Assembly: GCA_009699025.1 (NCBI GenBank)
Contig: WLOZ01000173.1
Location: 1 to 5,239, forward strand
Reading direction: 5' to 3'
DNA: 5,239 nt
From: Actinomycetota bacterium
Lineage (GTDB): Bacteria; Actinomycetota; Actinomycetes; S36-B12; CAIYMF01
Made by a program: the position numbers and the translations under genes. How positions within the stretch are numbered: position 1 is the stretch's first letter; the number at the start of each line of letters is the position of its first letter. Of the stretch, positions 1-5,218 are shown one piece after another. Under the pieces are notes generated by a model. That model saw only the letters and a program-made list of their open reading frames with translations. It had not been told where the DNA came from and ran no database searches.

Positions 1-88
1 CGCAACAGGAGCGCGATGGCATCGGTGAGTGCTGGCCGGTGACCCTCCGGAGCGCCGGTGGTCAGCGATCTGGCGTGGGAGATGCCGC
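1..88. other. No confident gene; possible 3' end of an upstream gene
   Basis: Nothing in this stretch can be assigned. On the + strand one frame stops at 26-28 and another at 40-42, so either could be the last 8 or 13 codons of a gene lying to the left. The third frame runs open into the small membrane protein gene, but its translation before residue Met at 129 is low-complexity and does not look like protein. From memory, actinobacterial relatives often carry proA upstream of nadD, but the few visible residues do not show a recognisable ProA C-terminus, so I make no assignment. Confidence 0.3.
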
Positions 89-94
89 TAGGCT
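89..94 (+). promoter_or_regulatory. Possible -10 element (TAGGCT) ahead of the small membrane protein gene
   Basis: TAGGCT fits the actinobacterial TANNNT -10 pattern and lies 34 bases before the ATG at 129, which leaves room for a short leader containing the ribosome binding site at 116-120. No good -35 hexamer is seen at 16-18 bases upstream, so this rests on the -10 alone. The same hexamer recurs at 295-300 before nadD. Low confidence. Confidence 0.3.
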
Positions 95-128
95 CATAGG
101 GCCCGGTCCGTCGTCGAAGGGAAGCCTC

Positions 129-275
129 ATGAACGGTCTGCCTGCAGTCGCCATTGTGAGCGAGGGTGAGGTCGTCAACGACATCCCCGGCGCGCCGTGG
201 ATGTATGGCATTGGTGCCTTCGTGATCCTGCTGGTGCTCCTGTACGTCATCACCCGCTTCAACGTCGACCGCTAG
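129..275 (+). CDS. Small single-pass membrane protein, function unknown
   Basis: The product is 48 residues. It has a short, mildly acidic N-terminal part (residues about 1-27, with GEVVND) followed by one strongly hydrophobic helix (about 29-43, beginning near MYGIGAFVILLVLLYVI) and a short charged end, RFNVDR. The predicted topology is one membrane span with a short tail. I chose ATG 129 because GAAGG at 116-120 sits 8 bases upstream; a GTG at 39 in the same frame would add a low-complexity stretch and has no binding site. The stop is 31 bases before nadD. From memory, actinobacteria often carry a tiny protein of this shape (short polar head, then a hydrophobic helix and basic end) between proA and nadD, so I think the gene is real and conserved by position. 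Its role is not known to me. No enzymatic motif is visible. It may be a membrane adaptor or a regulator of neighbouring products, but that is speculation. Confidence 0.78.
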   Translation: MNGLPAVAIVSEGEVVNDIPGAPWMYGIGAFVILLVLLYVITRFNVDR

Positions 276-294
276 TTCACCCGCGGGCTCGGCA

Positions 295-300
295 TAGGCT
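295..300 (+). promoter_or_regulatory. Possible -10 element (TAGGCT) directly before nadD
   Basis: TAGGCT (TANNNT pattern) ends 6 bases before the ATG at 307. That spacing would place the transcription start at or next to the start codon, as in the leaderless mRNAs common in actinobacteria. It would also explain why no well-spaced Shine-Dalgarno sequence precedes 307. No clear -35 box is seen at the usual distance. An alternative reading is that nadD is simply read through from the small upstream gene. Confidence 0.35.
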
Positions 301-306
301 GGAGCC

Positions 307-912
307 ATGCTGCCGATGTCGGGTGCCCATCGTTTGGGCGTGATGGGGGGCACCTTCGACCCCATTCACCAGGGACACCTCGTGGCGGCGTCAGAGGTGG
401 CCTACCGATTCGCACTTGACGAGGTGGTGTTCGTGCCCACCGGGTCGCCGTGGCAGAAGTCTGACGTGTCGCCGGCCGAGGACCGCTACCTGATGACGGT
501 GGTGGCGACGTCGTCGGACTCGCGCTTCACCGTGAGTCGAGTCGACATTGATCGCTCGGGGCCCACCTACACGGCCGACACCGTGCGCGACCTCGTTGCT
601 GAGCGCGGCCCCGGGGTGGATCTGTTCTTCATCACCGGAAGTGACGCGCTGGCCCAGATTCTCACCTGGCGCGACCCCGACGAGGTGCTCCGGCTCGCGC
701 ATCTGATCGCGGTCTCGCGCCCTGGACATGATCTGGTCGACCCCGGGCTGGCCGAGGGCTCGGTGTCACTCGTTGAGGTACCCGCACTAGCGATCTCGAG
801 CACCGAGGTGCGCCGGCGGGTTGCCGCGGGGGAGCCGATCACCTACCTGGTCCCCGAGGGAGTCGAGCGCTACATCACCAAGCGAGGCCTCTACACCGAG
901 CAGCCCGGGTGA
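307..912 (+). CDS. nadD: Nicotinate-nucleotide adenylyltransferase (NadD)
   Basis: This cytosolic enzyme transfers AMP from ATP to nicotinate mononucleotide, giving deamido-NAD, the penultimate step of NAD synthesis. The 201-residue product has the usual family length. The nucleotidyltransferase signature [11 protein letters not shown] is at residues 14-24, with the HxGH pair His21/His24 that binds ATP phosphates. SRPG is at 137-140, and the second signature ISSTEVR at 163-169 is the ISSTxxR motif. [10 protein letters not shown] near the C-terminus is also typical. Start choice is uncertain: ATG 307 has GGAG only 2 bases upstream, whereas ATG 316 (residue 4) has that GGAG 11 bases upstream. 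A leaderless transcript from TAGGCT at 295-300 would favour 307. The stop overlaps the GTG start of the LCP-like gene by 4 bases (GTGA), implying translational coupling. The identification is firm; only the first three residues are in doubt. Confidence 0.97.
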   Translation: MLPMSGAHRLGVMGGTFDPIHQGHLVAASEVAYRFALDEVVFVPTGSPWQKSDVSPAEDRYLMTVVATSSDSRFTVSRVDIDRSGPTYTADTVRDLVAERGPGVDLFFITGSDALAQILTWRDPDEVLRLAHLIAVSRPGHDLVDPGLAEGSVSLVEVPALAISSTEVRRRVAAGEPITYLVPEGVERYITKRGLYTEQPG

Positions 913-2234
913 GCGACCAAGGCCGACACCGACTGCAGGCCCGCTCCCCATGGCGGGCCGTGCTGACGCTGCTCGCCGCCATGGTGGTCGTGGCCGGGCT
1001 CATCACGGGCGGTCGGGCCTTGCTGCCGCTGAGCAACGAGCCTGATCCGAACGTCACCGGTTCAGCCTCGGTGTCGCCGTCGCCGACCGAGGAGACAAGC
1101 GCCAGTCCGTCGAATGCGCCGACCCCGAGGCCAAGCCCCACCGGTGTGGCGCAGCAGACACTGCTCATGCAGGTACGCGACGACGACGGTCTGGCGGTAG
1201 ACAACGTCCTGCTGGGCAGCCTGCTCAAACCTGAACAGGGCACGCTGGTGAGGGTGCAACCCCGACTGCTGGTCGACCTTCCGGGAGGCCCTGAGACGGT
1301 CTTCGAGGCGACGGCCGCGGGCAATGACGCAACCCTGTCGCAGCGGGCGCTGTCGCCGCTTCTCGGAGTCGCGATCGACGCGACCTGGACGCTTGACCGG
1401 TTGGCGTTCGCCGGGCTCGTCGACTCGATCGGCGGCATCTACCTCAACATCCGTGGGCCCATCGACTTCAAGGCGGCCGACGGAACAACCCTGCTGAGGT
1501 TGCCCGCCGGCATCCAGAAGCTCGACGGCCCCAGTGCCGCTGACTACGCCCTCACCCGTCAGCCGGGTGAGGCGGAGTTGGCCCGGATGGCACGCTACGC
1601 CGAGGTGGTGCGACAGATCCTGCTCGCGCTGCCGTCAGATCCCTCGCGCGTCGAGTTGCTGCTCGGCTCGCTAGGAGCCCTCTCGCGCGTCACCCTCCCC
1701 GTTGCCGAGATGAGTGAACTGCTGGTTCGGCTCCGCTGGCATGTCGACCGTGGTCACCTGTCGCACTACGACCTCCCTGTGTCGGCGGTGAGCGTCGGTG
1801 CCGCCAAGGCCGACCGCCTCAACTTCGTGATTGCCGAACGCCGGATGCAGGCCGACTTCCCCCAGGCCCGCCTCGTCCCCGGGCCTGATGTTCCCGTGCG
1901 TGTCCTCGTGACCAACGGAACCACTCGAGTCGGTCTGGCCTCCACGGCGCGAGGCCCCCTCGAGGCCGCCAACTTCGTGGTGGTCTCGGGCGGCAGCGCC
2001 GCGCGACTTGGCTACACGGAGTCCGTGGTGCTGGTCTCGGGCGCCACCCCCGGTTCGGCTGCCTGGGGTGCTGGAGTGGCGAAGGCGCTGGGCCTCCCAC
2101 CCTCGGCGGTGAGGGTTTCTGGGCCGGTGCGCACCACGGCCAACGTCAGCGTGATCCTCGGGGCCAACTATCGGCCCGCCTCGAGCCCAAGCCCTGAGCC
2201 GAGCCTCACCGCTGAGGCGTCGCCAAGCCCGTGA
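909..2234 (+). CDS. Membrane-anchored LCP-like protein with C-terminal LytR_C domain, divergent active site
   Basis: The product is 441 residues. It has a short basic cytoplasmic head, one membrane helix (about 17-39), and a Ser/Pro/Thr-rich linker (about 48-80). A divergent LytR-CpsA-Psr (LCP) domain follows (about 82-290), then a LytR_C domain (about 326-421, from [15 protein letters not shown] to VSVILGANY) and a Ser/Pro tail. LCP proteins attach wall polymers such as teichoic acids or arabinogalactan to peptidoglycan outside the membrane. LCP-like landmarks seen are [12 protein letters not shown] (91-102), [11 protein letters not shown] (116-126), [15 protein letters not shown] (167-181), PAGIQKLDG (199-207) and [17 protein letters not shown] (214-230). 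Several residues usual in active LCP enzymes differ: the RSD-type Arg is Ala96, the PRD Asp is Leu120, and the first Arg of the YxRxR motif is Leu215; Arg119, Arg217 and Arg226 remain. Catalysis is therefore doubtful, and a binding or scaffold role is possible. The GTG start overlaps nadD by 4 bases. Confidence 0.85.
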   Translation: MSDQGRHRLQARSPWRAVLTLLAAMVVVAGLITGGRALLPLSNEPDPNVTGSASVSPSPTEETSASPSNAPTPRPSPTGVAQQTLLMQVRDDDGLAVDNVLLGSLLKPEQGTLVRVQPRLLVDLPGGPETVFEATAAGNDATLSQRALSPLLGVAIDATWTLDRLAFAGLVDSIGGIYLNIRGPIDFKAADGTTLLRLPAGIQKLDGPSAADYALTRQPGEAELARMARYAEVVRQILLALPSDPSRVELLLGSLGALSRVTLPVAEMSELLVRLRWHVDRGHLSHYDLPVSAVSVGAAKADRLNFVIAERRMQADFPQARLVPGPDVPVRVLVTNGTTRVGLASTARGPLEAANFVVVSGGSAARLGYTESVVLVSGATPGSAAWGAGVAKALGLPPSAVRVSGPVRTTANVSVILGANYRPASSPSPEPSLTAEASPSP

Positions 2235-2235
2235 G

Positions 2236-2270
2236 CACACTGTGAGAGGCTGGGGTCCGGCCTCAGTGTG
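2236..2270 (+). promoter_or_regulatory. Bulged hairpin in the gap between the LCP-like gene and rsfS
   Basis: CACACT (2236-2241) pairs with AGTGTG (2265-2270). GAGGC (2246-2250) pairs with GCCTC (2260-2264), leaving a 4-base bulge GTGA (2242-2245). Inside, T2251-G2259 and GG/CC (2252-2253 with 2257-2258) extend the stem to a 3-base loop. It begins 2 bases after the LCP-like stop and ends 21 bases before the rsfS GTG. No T-run follows, so it is not a standard intrinsic terminator. It could be an attenuator, an RNA processing or stability element, or a partial terminator that sets rsfS output apart from nadD. Confidence 0.55.
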
Positions 2271-2291
2271 AGTCCGGGATGGAGAGACCAC

Positions 2292-2681
2292 GTGACCGCG
2301 ACCGACCGTGCCCTCGAGCTCACCCGCATGGCGGCGCAGGCGGCGGCGTCGAAGCTGGCCACCGACATCGTGGCCCTCGACGTGAGCGATCGACTGGCCA
2401 TCACCGACGTCTTCCTCGTGTGCTCGGCCTCCAATGAGCGTCAGGTGAAGGCGGTGGTCGACGGCATTGAGGAGGCCCTCGACGCGATCGACCTCGACCC
2501 GGTTCGTCGCGAGGGCGAGCGGGGCAGTCGATGGATTCTGCTCGACTACCTCGAGCTCGTGGTGCACGTGCAGCATGTCGAGGAACGCGACTTCTACGGC
2601 CTCGAGCGGCTCTGGAAAGACTGTCCGGCCATCGACCTCTCATTCCTCGACGCCGAGCAGAGCGCGCCGGCCGAGCTGTGA
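2292..2681 (+). CDS. rsfS: Ribosome silencing factor RsfS
   Basis: RsfS binds ribosomal protein L14 (uL14) on the large subunit and blocks joining of the small subunit, lowering translation when nutrients are scarce. The product is 129 residues, normal for the family. Visible family blocks are DIVALDVSDRLAITDVFLVC (25-44), SASNERQVKAVVDGIEEAL (45-63), WILLDYLELVVHV (81-93) and RDFYGLERLW (99-108), in the expected order. I chose GTG 2292 because GGAGA at 2281-2285 lies 6 bases upstream; a GTG at 2268 in the same frame has no binding site and falls inside the intercistronic hairpin. The stop overlaps the phosphatase GTG by 4 bases. A position just after nadD is common for rsfS in many bacteria; here the LCP-like gene lies between them. 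Identification is firm. Confidence 0.96.
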   Translation: MTATDRALELTRMAAQAAASKLATDIVALDVSDRLAITDVFLVCSASNERQVKAVVDGIEEALDAIDLDPVRREGERGSRWILLDYLELVVHVQHVEERDFYGLERLWKDCPAIDLSFLDAEQSAPAEL

Positions 2682-3322
2682 CTCGGCGCCTGGTGATCGT
2701 TCGCCACGGGCGCACCGAGTGGAACGCGTCGTCGAGGTTTCAGGGCCAGATCGACGTCCCCCTCGACGACGTCGGCCGTGAGCAGGCGCGTCGAGCCGCG
2801 CCCATGGTGGCCCAGCTGTTGCCCTCGCTGCTGCTGTCGAGCGACCTGACCCGAACCCGTGAAACCGCTGCTGCCATTGCTGCCGTGACCGGCCTGCCGG
2901 TGGTGACCGATGCCGGGCTGCGCGAGACGTACGCGGGTCAGTGGGAGGGGCTTCATCGGCACGAGATCGAGGCGCAGTTCGGGGCGTCGTGGGCCGCGTG
3001 GACAGACGGTGACGATCTGGTGCGCCCCGGAGGCGACGGCGAACTGCGACATGAGGTCGCGGCGCGTGTGGTGGCCGCCTTGACGACTCATCTCGCCGAC
3101 GTGGCCGACGACGCCACCGTGGTGGTGGTCACTCATGGCGGTGCGGCGAGGGCTGCCATCGGGCAGCTACTGGGCCTGCCGAGCGAGTACTGGGCGGCAC
3201 TTGGGGTGCTCACCAACTGTGCCTGGAGCGTGCTGGTTGAGCGGCCTGTTGCGGGCCTCTGGCGACTGATCGAGTACAACGCCGGATCGCTCCCGGAGCC
3301 TGCACTCGGTGACGACAGCTAG
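2678..3322 (+). CDS. Histidine phosphatase superfamily protein, resembling glucosyl-3-phosphoglycerate phosphatase
   Basis: The 214-residue cytosolic protein is a branch-1 histidine phosphatase (phosphoglycerate-mutase-like). The phosphate-accepting His10 is in VRHGRTEWN (8-16). Arg59 is in SSDLTRTRETA (54-64), the acid Glu83 is in LRETYAGQWEGL (81-92), and the second His153 is in VVVTHGG (149-155), so the active site looks complete. The LRET..GQWEGL block and the C-terminal YWAALGVLTNCAWSVL resemble, from memory, mycobacterial GpgP (Rv2419c), which lies next to rsfS in that genus and removes phosphate from glucosyl-3-phosphoglycerate. That gives a plausible substrate, but this superfamily is promiscuous and cobC-type or general phosphatase activity cannot be excluded. 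The GTG start overlaps the rsfS stop (GTGA) and has no good binding site of its own, so translation is probably coupled to rsfS. An in-frame extension back to 2531 overlaps rsfS and is spurious. Confidence 0.92.
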   Translation: MTRRLVIVRHGRTEWNASSRFQGQIDVPLDDVGREQARRAAPMVAQLLPSLLLSSDLTRTRETAAAIAAVTGLPVVTDAGLRETYAGQWEGLHRHEIEAQFGASWAAWTDGDDLVRPGGDGELRHEVAARVVAALTTHLADVADDATVVVVTHGGAARAAIGQLLGLPSEYWAALGVLTNCAWSVLVERPVAGLWRLIEYNAGSLPEPALGDDS

Positions 3323-3328
3323 CCGATT

Positions 3329-3357
3329 CTGACTCGGTGGCGCGCCTCCGCTATGCT
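3329..3357 (+). promoter_or_regulatory. Promoter of the tRNA-Ala gene
   Basis: A -35-like CTGACT (3329-3334, keeping the TGAC core) and a -10 TATGCT (3352-3357) are separated by exactly 17 bases. Transcription would start near 3364, about 13 bases before the mature tRNA end at 3377. This is the best sigma-70-type promoter in the window, and it lies just after the phosphatase stop, so the tRNA is likely transcribed on its own. Confidence 0.6.
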
Positions 3358-3376
3358 TCTGATTCCCGCACGACGA

Positions 3377-3449
3377 GGGGCTGTGGCGCAGCTGGTAGCG
3401 CACCTGCATGGCATGCAGGGGGTCAGGGGTTCGAGTCCCCTCAGCTCCA
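3377..3449 (+). tRNA. tRNA-Ala, anticodon GGC
   Basis: The 73-base cloverleaf folds fully. The acceptor is GGGGCTG (3377-3383) with CAGCTCC (3442-3448), and the D stem is GCGC/GCGC (3386-3389, 3398-3401). The anticodon stem is CCTGC/GCAGG (3403-3407, 3415-3419) around loop ATGGCAT, giving anticodon GGC at 3410-3412. The T stem is AGGGG/CCCCT (3425-3429, 3437-3441) with loop TTCGAGT. The third acceptor pair is G-U (G3379 with T3446), the G3:U70 identity element read by alanyl-tRNA synthetase, which confirms alanine. The discriminator is A3449. The 3' CCA is not encoded (CAT follows), so it must be added by CCA-adding enzyme. GGC decodes GCC/GCU. Confidence 0.97.
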
Positions 3450-3456
3450 CATTGTG

Positions 3457-3493
3457 ATGACTCGAGACACCCTGATCGGATGTCTCGAGTCAT
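3457..3493 (+). terminator. 13-bp inverted repeat after tRNA-Ala, probable terminator
   Basis: ATGACTCGAGACA (3457-3469) and TGTCTCGAGTCAT (3481-3493) are perfect reverse complements around an 11-base loop; G3456 with T3494 adds a wobble pair. It begins 8 bases after the tRNA, and a modestly T-rich run (TTCTTGTT, about 3493-3500) follows on the + strand but not on the minus side, so it fits a terminator for the tRNA transcript. The T-run is imperfect. The arms also begin and end TGT...ACA like many IS481-type ends, so a transposon-end origin is an alternative. Confidence 0.6.
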
Positions 3494-3767
3494 TCTTGTT
3501 GTGAACGTGTAGCCCGTGGGCATTCCTCCTTTTCGTGGTGTTCCTAGTTTGGGTCCGCGGGGTTGGTCCGCGGCGTTGGTAGTCCTTGGTGGGGTCGAGG
3601 GTGAGTTCGCCGAAATTTCGCCGGTGTCGCGGTGGATGGTGATGGTGTCGGTCGTGGATGAGCACGCGTGCTGGTGCGCCGGCGTGTTCGGCGCCGATGC
3701 CGATGTGGTGCATGCGTCCGCTGCGGCGCAGGGTACGAAGGTGCCTGATCCCTTCGCTGGTGCCCAG
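3494..3767 (-). pseudogene. Decayed C-terminal remnant of an IS481-like (rve) transposase
   Basis: Read on the minus strand, pieces of one protein appear across two frames. TLRRSGRMHHIGIGAEHAG and APARVLIHD run down to 3651. One extra base at 3650 shifts into DTITIHRDTGEI (3649-3614). A missing base near 3612-3613 then returns to the first frame for GELTLDPTKDYQ (3611-3576). Joined, this matches the C-terminal tail I remember from actinobacterial IS481-type transposases (HHIGIGRAHAGT..VLI..D..I.I....TGEI..ELTLDPT.DYQ). The catalytic DDE core is absent: upstream the frame stops at 3822-3824 and no recognisable rve sequence precedes the MFS gene end. The tail after DYQ is uncertain; frames offer PRGPKLGTPRKGG or TRNTTKRRNAHGLHVH. 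It cannot encode an active enzyme. The family assignment rests on memory of the motif. Confidence 0.65.
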
Positions 3768-3878
3768 CGTCGTGGGCGGCGGCTCCGTTCGGTCGAGTTC
3801 TCGTCGTGTCTGGCATCGTCTTCAACGGCGTCACCAACCTGCATTGGGTCAGGGTGTAACTAGCCATCGCTATCGCTG

Positions 3879-5162
3879 CTACTCGATACCGACCTTGCTG
3901 AGATTGCAATAGAAGGCGAGCAGCACCGCAACCACAGCACCAAACAGCAACAACGCGGTGACGTTGATAAAGAGCAGACTCACCCCGGCCACGAGTGAGC
4001 CCAGTGGGACGGTGCCGTTGAACGTCATCATCCATAGTCCTGAGATGCGTCCACGGATTGAATCATCGAGATGAGCCTGCAACGTCATCGACATTGAAGT
4101 GATCAGCGAGAAGTACGCGAATCCGAGCACGAAGCCGACCGGAAACGCGAGTTCAATCCTTCGGGTCAGCGCATAGCAGGCGAGGAGCGCTGCGAAAACA
4201 AGAAATGCTCCCTGAATGAGCCTTGCCAAGGATCGGCCTCTGAGGTAGCCGCCTACCGAGACTGACGCTACCAAGGCGCCGAGACCGTAGACCGAGTAAA
4301 GCAGCGCATAGGTGCTGCTCGGAACCGGTATGCCGAAGTTGTCAGTCGCGATCACGGGCAATAGTCCGACGAAGGTCAACGAGAAGAATGAAAACATCGC
4401 CATGGTGGTGAGCACGCGTCGGATTAATGGATCAGCCGCGGCAATTCTGAATCCTGAGGACAGCTGCTGTAACCCCGAATTGGAACTTGGCTCCGAGATG
4501 TGCCCAGGGTACTTTGCGATAACAACGCTCACAATGGCGAACACGTACGTCGCAGCGTTGATGACGAACAAGAATCCAAAGTCAAACACTGAGAGCAACA
4601 CTGCGCCGCTCATGGCTCCGATAACCCGCGAGAGGTTGTACTGCGTGGCCTGTAATGCGACGGCACCCTTCAAGTCCTCAGGCTTTACCAGCGTGGGGAG
4701 CAGGGATGCGACCGCCGGTGCGCTCAGGGCATTACCAATGCCCACCATCAGCGCGCACGCGAAGATCGCCCACGTGTTCGGATTCTCACGAGACGCTACG
4801 AAAGCAAGGGCGACCGAGAAGATGAGTTGCTCAAGCTGTAAGACGACGAGCAATCTGCGGCGGTCCATAATATCGGCCAATAGCCCACCCACAGGCGACA
4901 AGAACAGCTGCGGCCCCATGCACGCGAAGAAGGTCAGCGCGACGAACCACGGGTTCCCAGTGAGCATGAGAACGTACGCCCCGAGAACCACGTTTTGCAT
5001 CCAGGTGCCAATGCTGGAGACGAAGGTGCCTAGCCACACGGTCCGGAACTCGGGGTTTCGAAACGCCGCAGTGGCACTCTCTCGTTCTACCGGCTTACAC
5101 CCATTGACGGTGGCACAGACAATGTTCTCTTCGGCCCACGTAATGGTTCTCTCGGCCGCCAT
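3879..5162 (-). CDS. MFS transporter, MFS_3 / EntS-like exporter family
   Basis: The product is a 427-residue inner-membrane protein with about 12 hydrophobic segments, expected to export a small molecule using the proton gradient. Family features seen are AFRNPEFRTVWLGTFVSSIG (33-52) at the first helix, motif A GGLLADIMDRRRLL (92-105) between helices 2 and 3, SLLPTLVKPEDLKGAVAL (153-170) before helix 5, and IRGRISGLWMMTFNGTVPLG (369-388) in the second half. These point to the MFS_3 group (enterobactin-exporter and macrolide-efflux-like). The substrate cannot be told. ATG 5162 is supported by AGGG (5170-5173 on the + strand) 7 bases upstream; residues 1-30 form a polar head with two Cys. Length is normal and there is no frameshift. 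Two hand-counted 60-base lines give 53-55% G+C against 63-68% in the left-hand genes, suggesting recent acquisition. It stands alone in the visible DNA. Confidence 0.92.
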   Translation of the reverse strand: MAAERTITWAEENIVCATVNGCKPVERESATAAFRNPEFRTVWLGTFVSSIGTWMQNVVLGAYVLMLTGNPWFVALTFFACMGPQLFLSPVGGLLADIMDRRRLLVVLQLEQLIFSVALAFVASRENPNTWAIFACALMVGIGNALSAPAVASLLPTLVKPEDLKGAVALQATQYNLSRVIGAMSGAVLLSVFDFGFLFVINAATYVFAIVSVVIAKYPGHISEPSSNSGLQQLSSGFRIAAADPLIRRVLTTMAMFSFFSLTFVGLLPVIATDNFGIPVPSSTYALLYSVYGLGALVASVSVGGYLRGRSLARLIQGAFLVFAALLACYALTRRIELAFPVGFVLGFAYFSLITSMSMTLQAHLDDSIRGRISGLWMMTFNGTVPLGSLVAGVSLLFINVTALLLFGAVVAVLLAFYCNLSKVGIE

Positions 5163-5166
5163 GGCG

Positions 5167-5174
5167 TCACCCTA
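5167..5174 (-). promoter_or_regulatory. Ribosome binding site of the MFS gene
   Basis: On the minus strand TAGGGTGA contains an AGGG core ending 7 bases before ATG 5162. It is a short but well-spaced Shine-Dalgarno sequence. No other start codon in this frame occurs before the first membrane helix, so it decides the start. Confidence 0.55.
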
Positions 5175-5189
5175 CAGGCGCTGAAAGTC

Positions 5190-5218
5190 ACAGGTGGATG
5201 TTGAGTGAAGACACCTGT
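5190..5218. promoter_or_regulatory. Operator-like inverted repeat upstream of the MFS gene
   Basis: ACAGGTG (5190-5196) and CACCTGT (5212-5218) are perfect reverse complements with a 15-base spacer, so the half-sites are 22 bases centre to centre, about two helical turns. Outer CTGA (5181-5184) and TCAG (5218-5221) extend the symmetry imperfectly. It lies 28-56 bases before the MFS start, where a repressor of an efflux gene would bind. No clear -35/-10 pair is seen around it. The rest of the right edge (5219-5239) holds nothing I can assign. Confidence 0.3.

Noticed and set aside
39..128. Longer start (GTG 39) for the small membrane protein
   Set aside because: The added residues are Gly/Ser/Arg-rich low complexity; the SD at 116-120 clearly serves ATG 129.
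875..1438. Minus-strand 187-residue Ser/Arg-rich frame
   Set aside because: Shadow of the Ser/Pro linker and LCP region on the + strand; composition only, no motif.
1671..2576. Minus-strand 301-residue frame across the LCP-like gene and rsfS
   Set aside because: It spans two genes and the hairpin between them on the other strand, is rich in Arg/His/Gly as expected from antisense of high-GC coding DNA, and has no domain signature.
2531..2677. N-terminal extension of the histidine phosphatase
   Set aside because: It overlaps rsfS in another frame and precedes the universal start of the fold (beta strand RLVIVRHG). GTG 2678 with GTGA overlap is the natural start.
3425..3493. TCGAGTC shared by the tRNA T-loop (3431-3437) and the hairpin arm as an att-type direct repeat
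   Set aside because: Seven bases are too short to distinguish from chance, and the second copy belongs to a palindrome (CTCGAG core); no longer repeat of the tRNA 3' end is present in the window.
3167..3844. Minus-strand 225-residue reading frame containing GAEGTRTPDPLHAMQVRY
   Set aside because: That peptide is the antisense translation of tRNA-Ala (3377-3449), a familiar annotation artefact. The frame also runs antisense into the phosphatase gene and uses only one of the two frames of the transposase remnant.
3450..3878. CRISPR array or other tandem-repeat system in the gap after the tRNA
   Set aside because: No regularly spaced repeats are seen; the stretch is explained by the hairpin and the transposase remnant.
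4312..5184. Plus-strand 290-residue reading frame opposite the MFS gene
   Set aside because: The minus strand encodes a complete MFS exporter with family motifs. The plus-strand product is low-hydrophobicity, without recognisable domains, and has no ribosome binding site.
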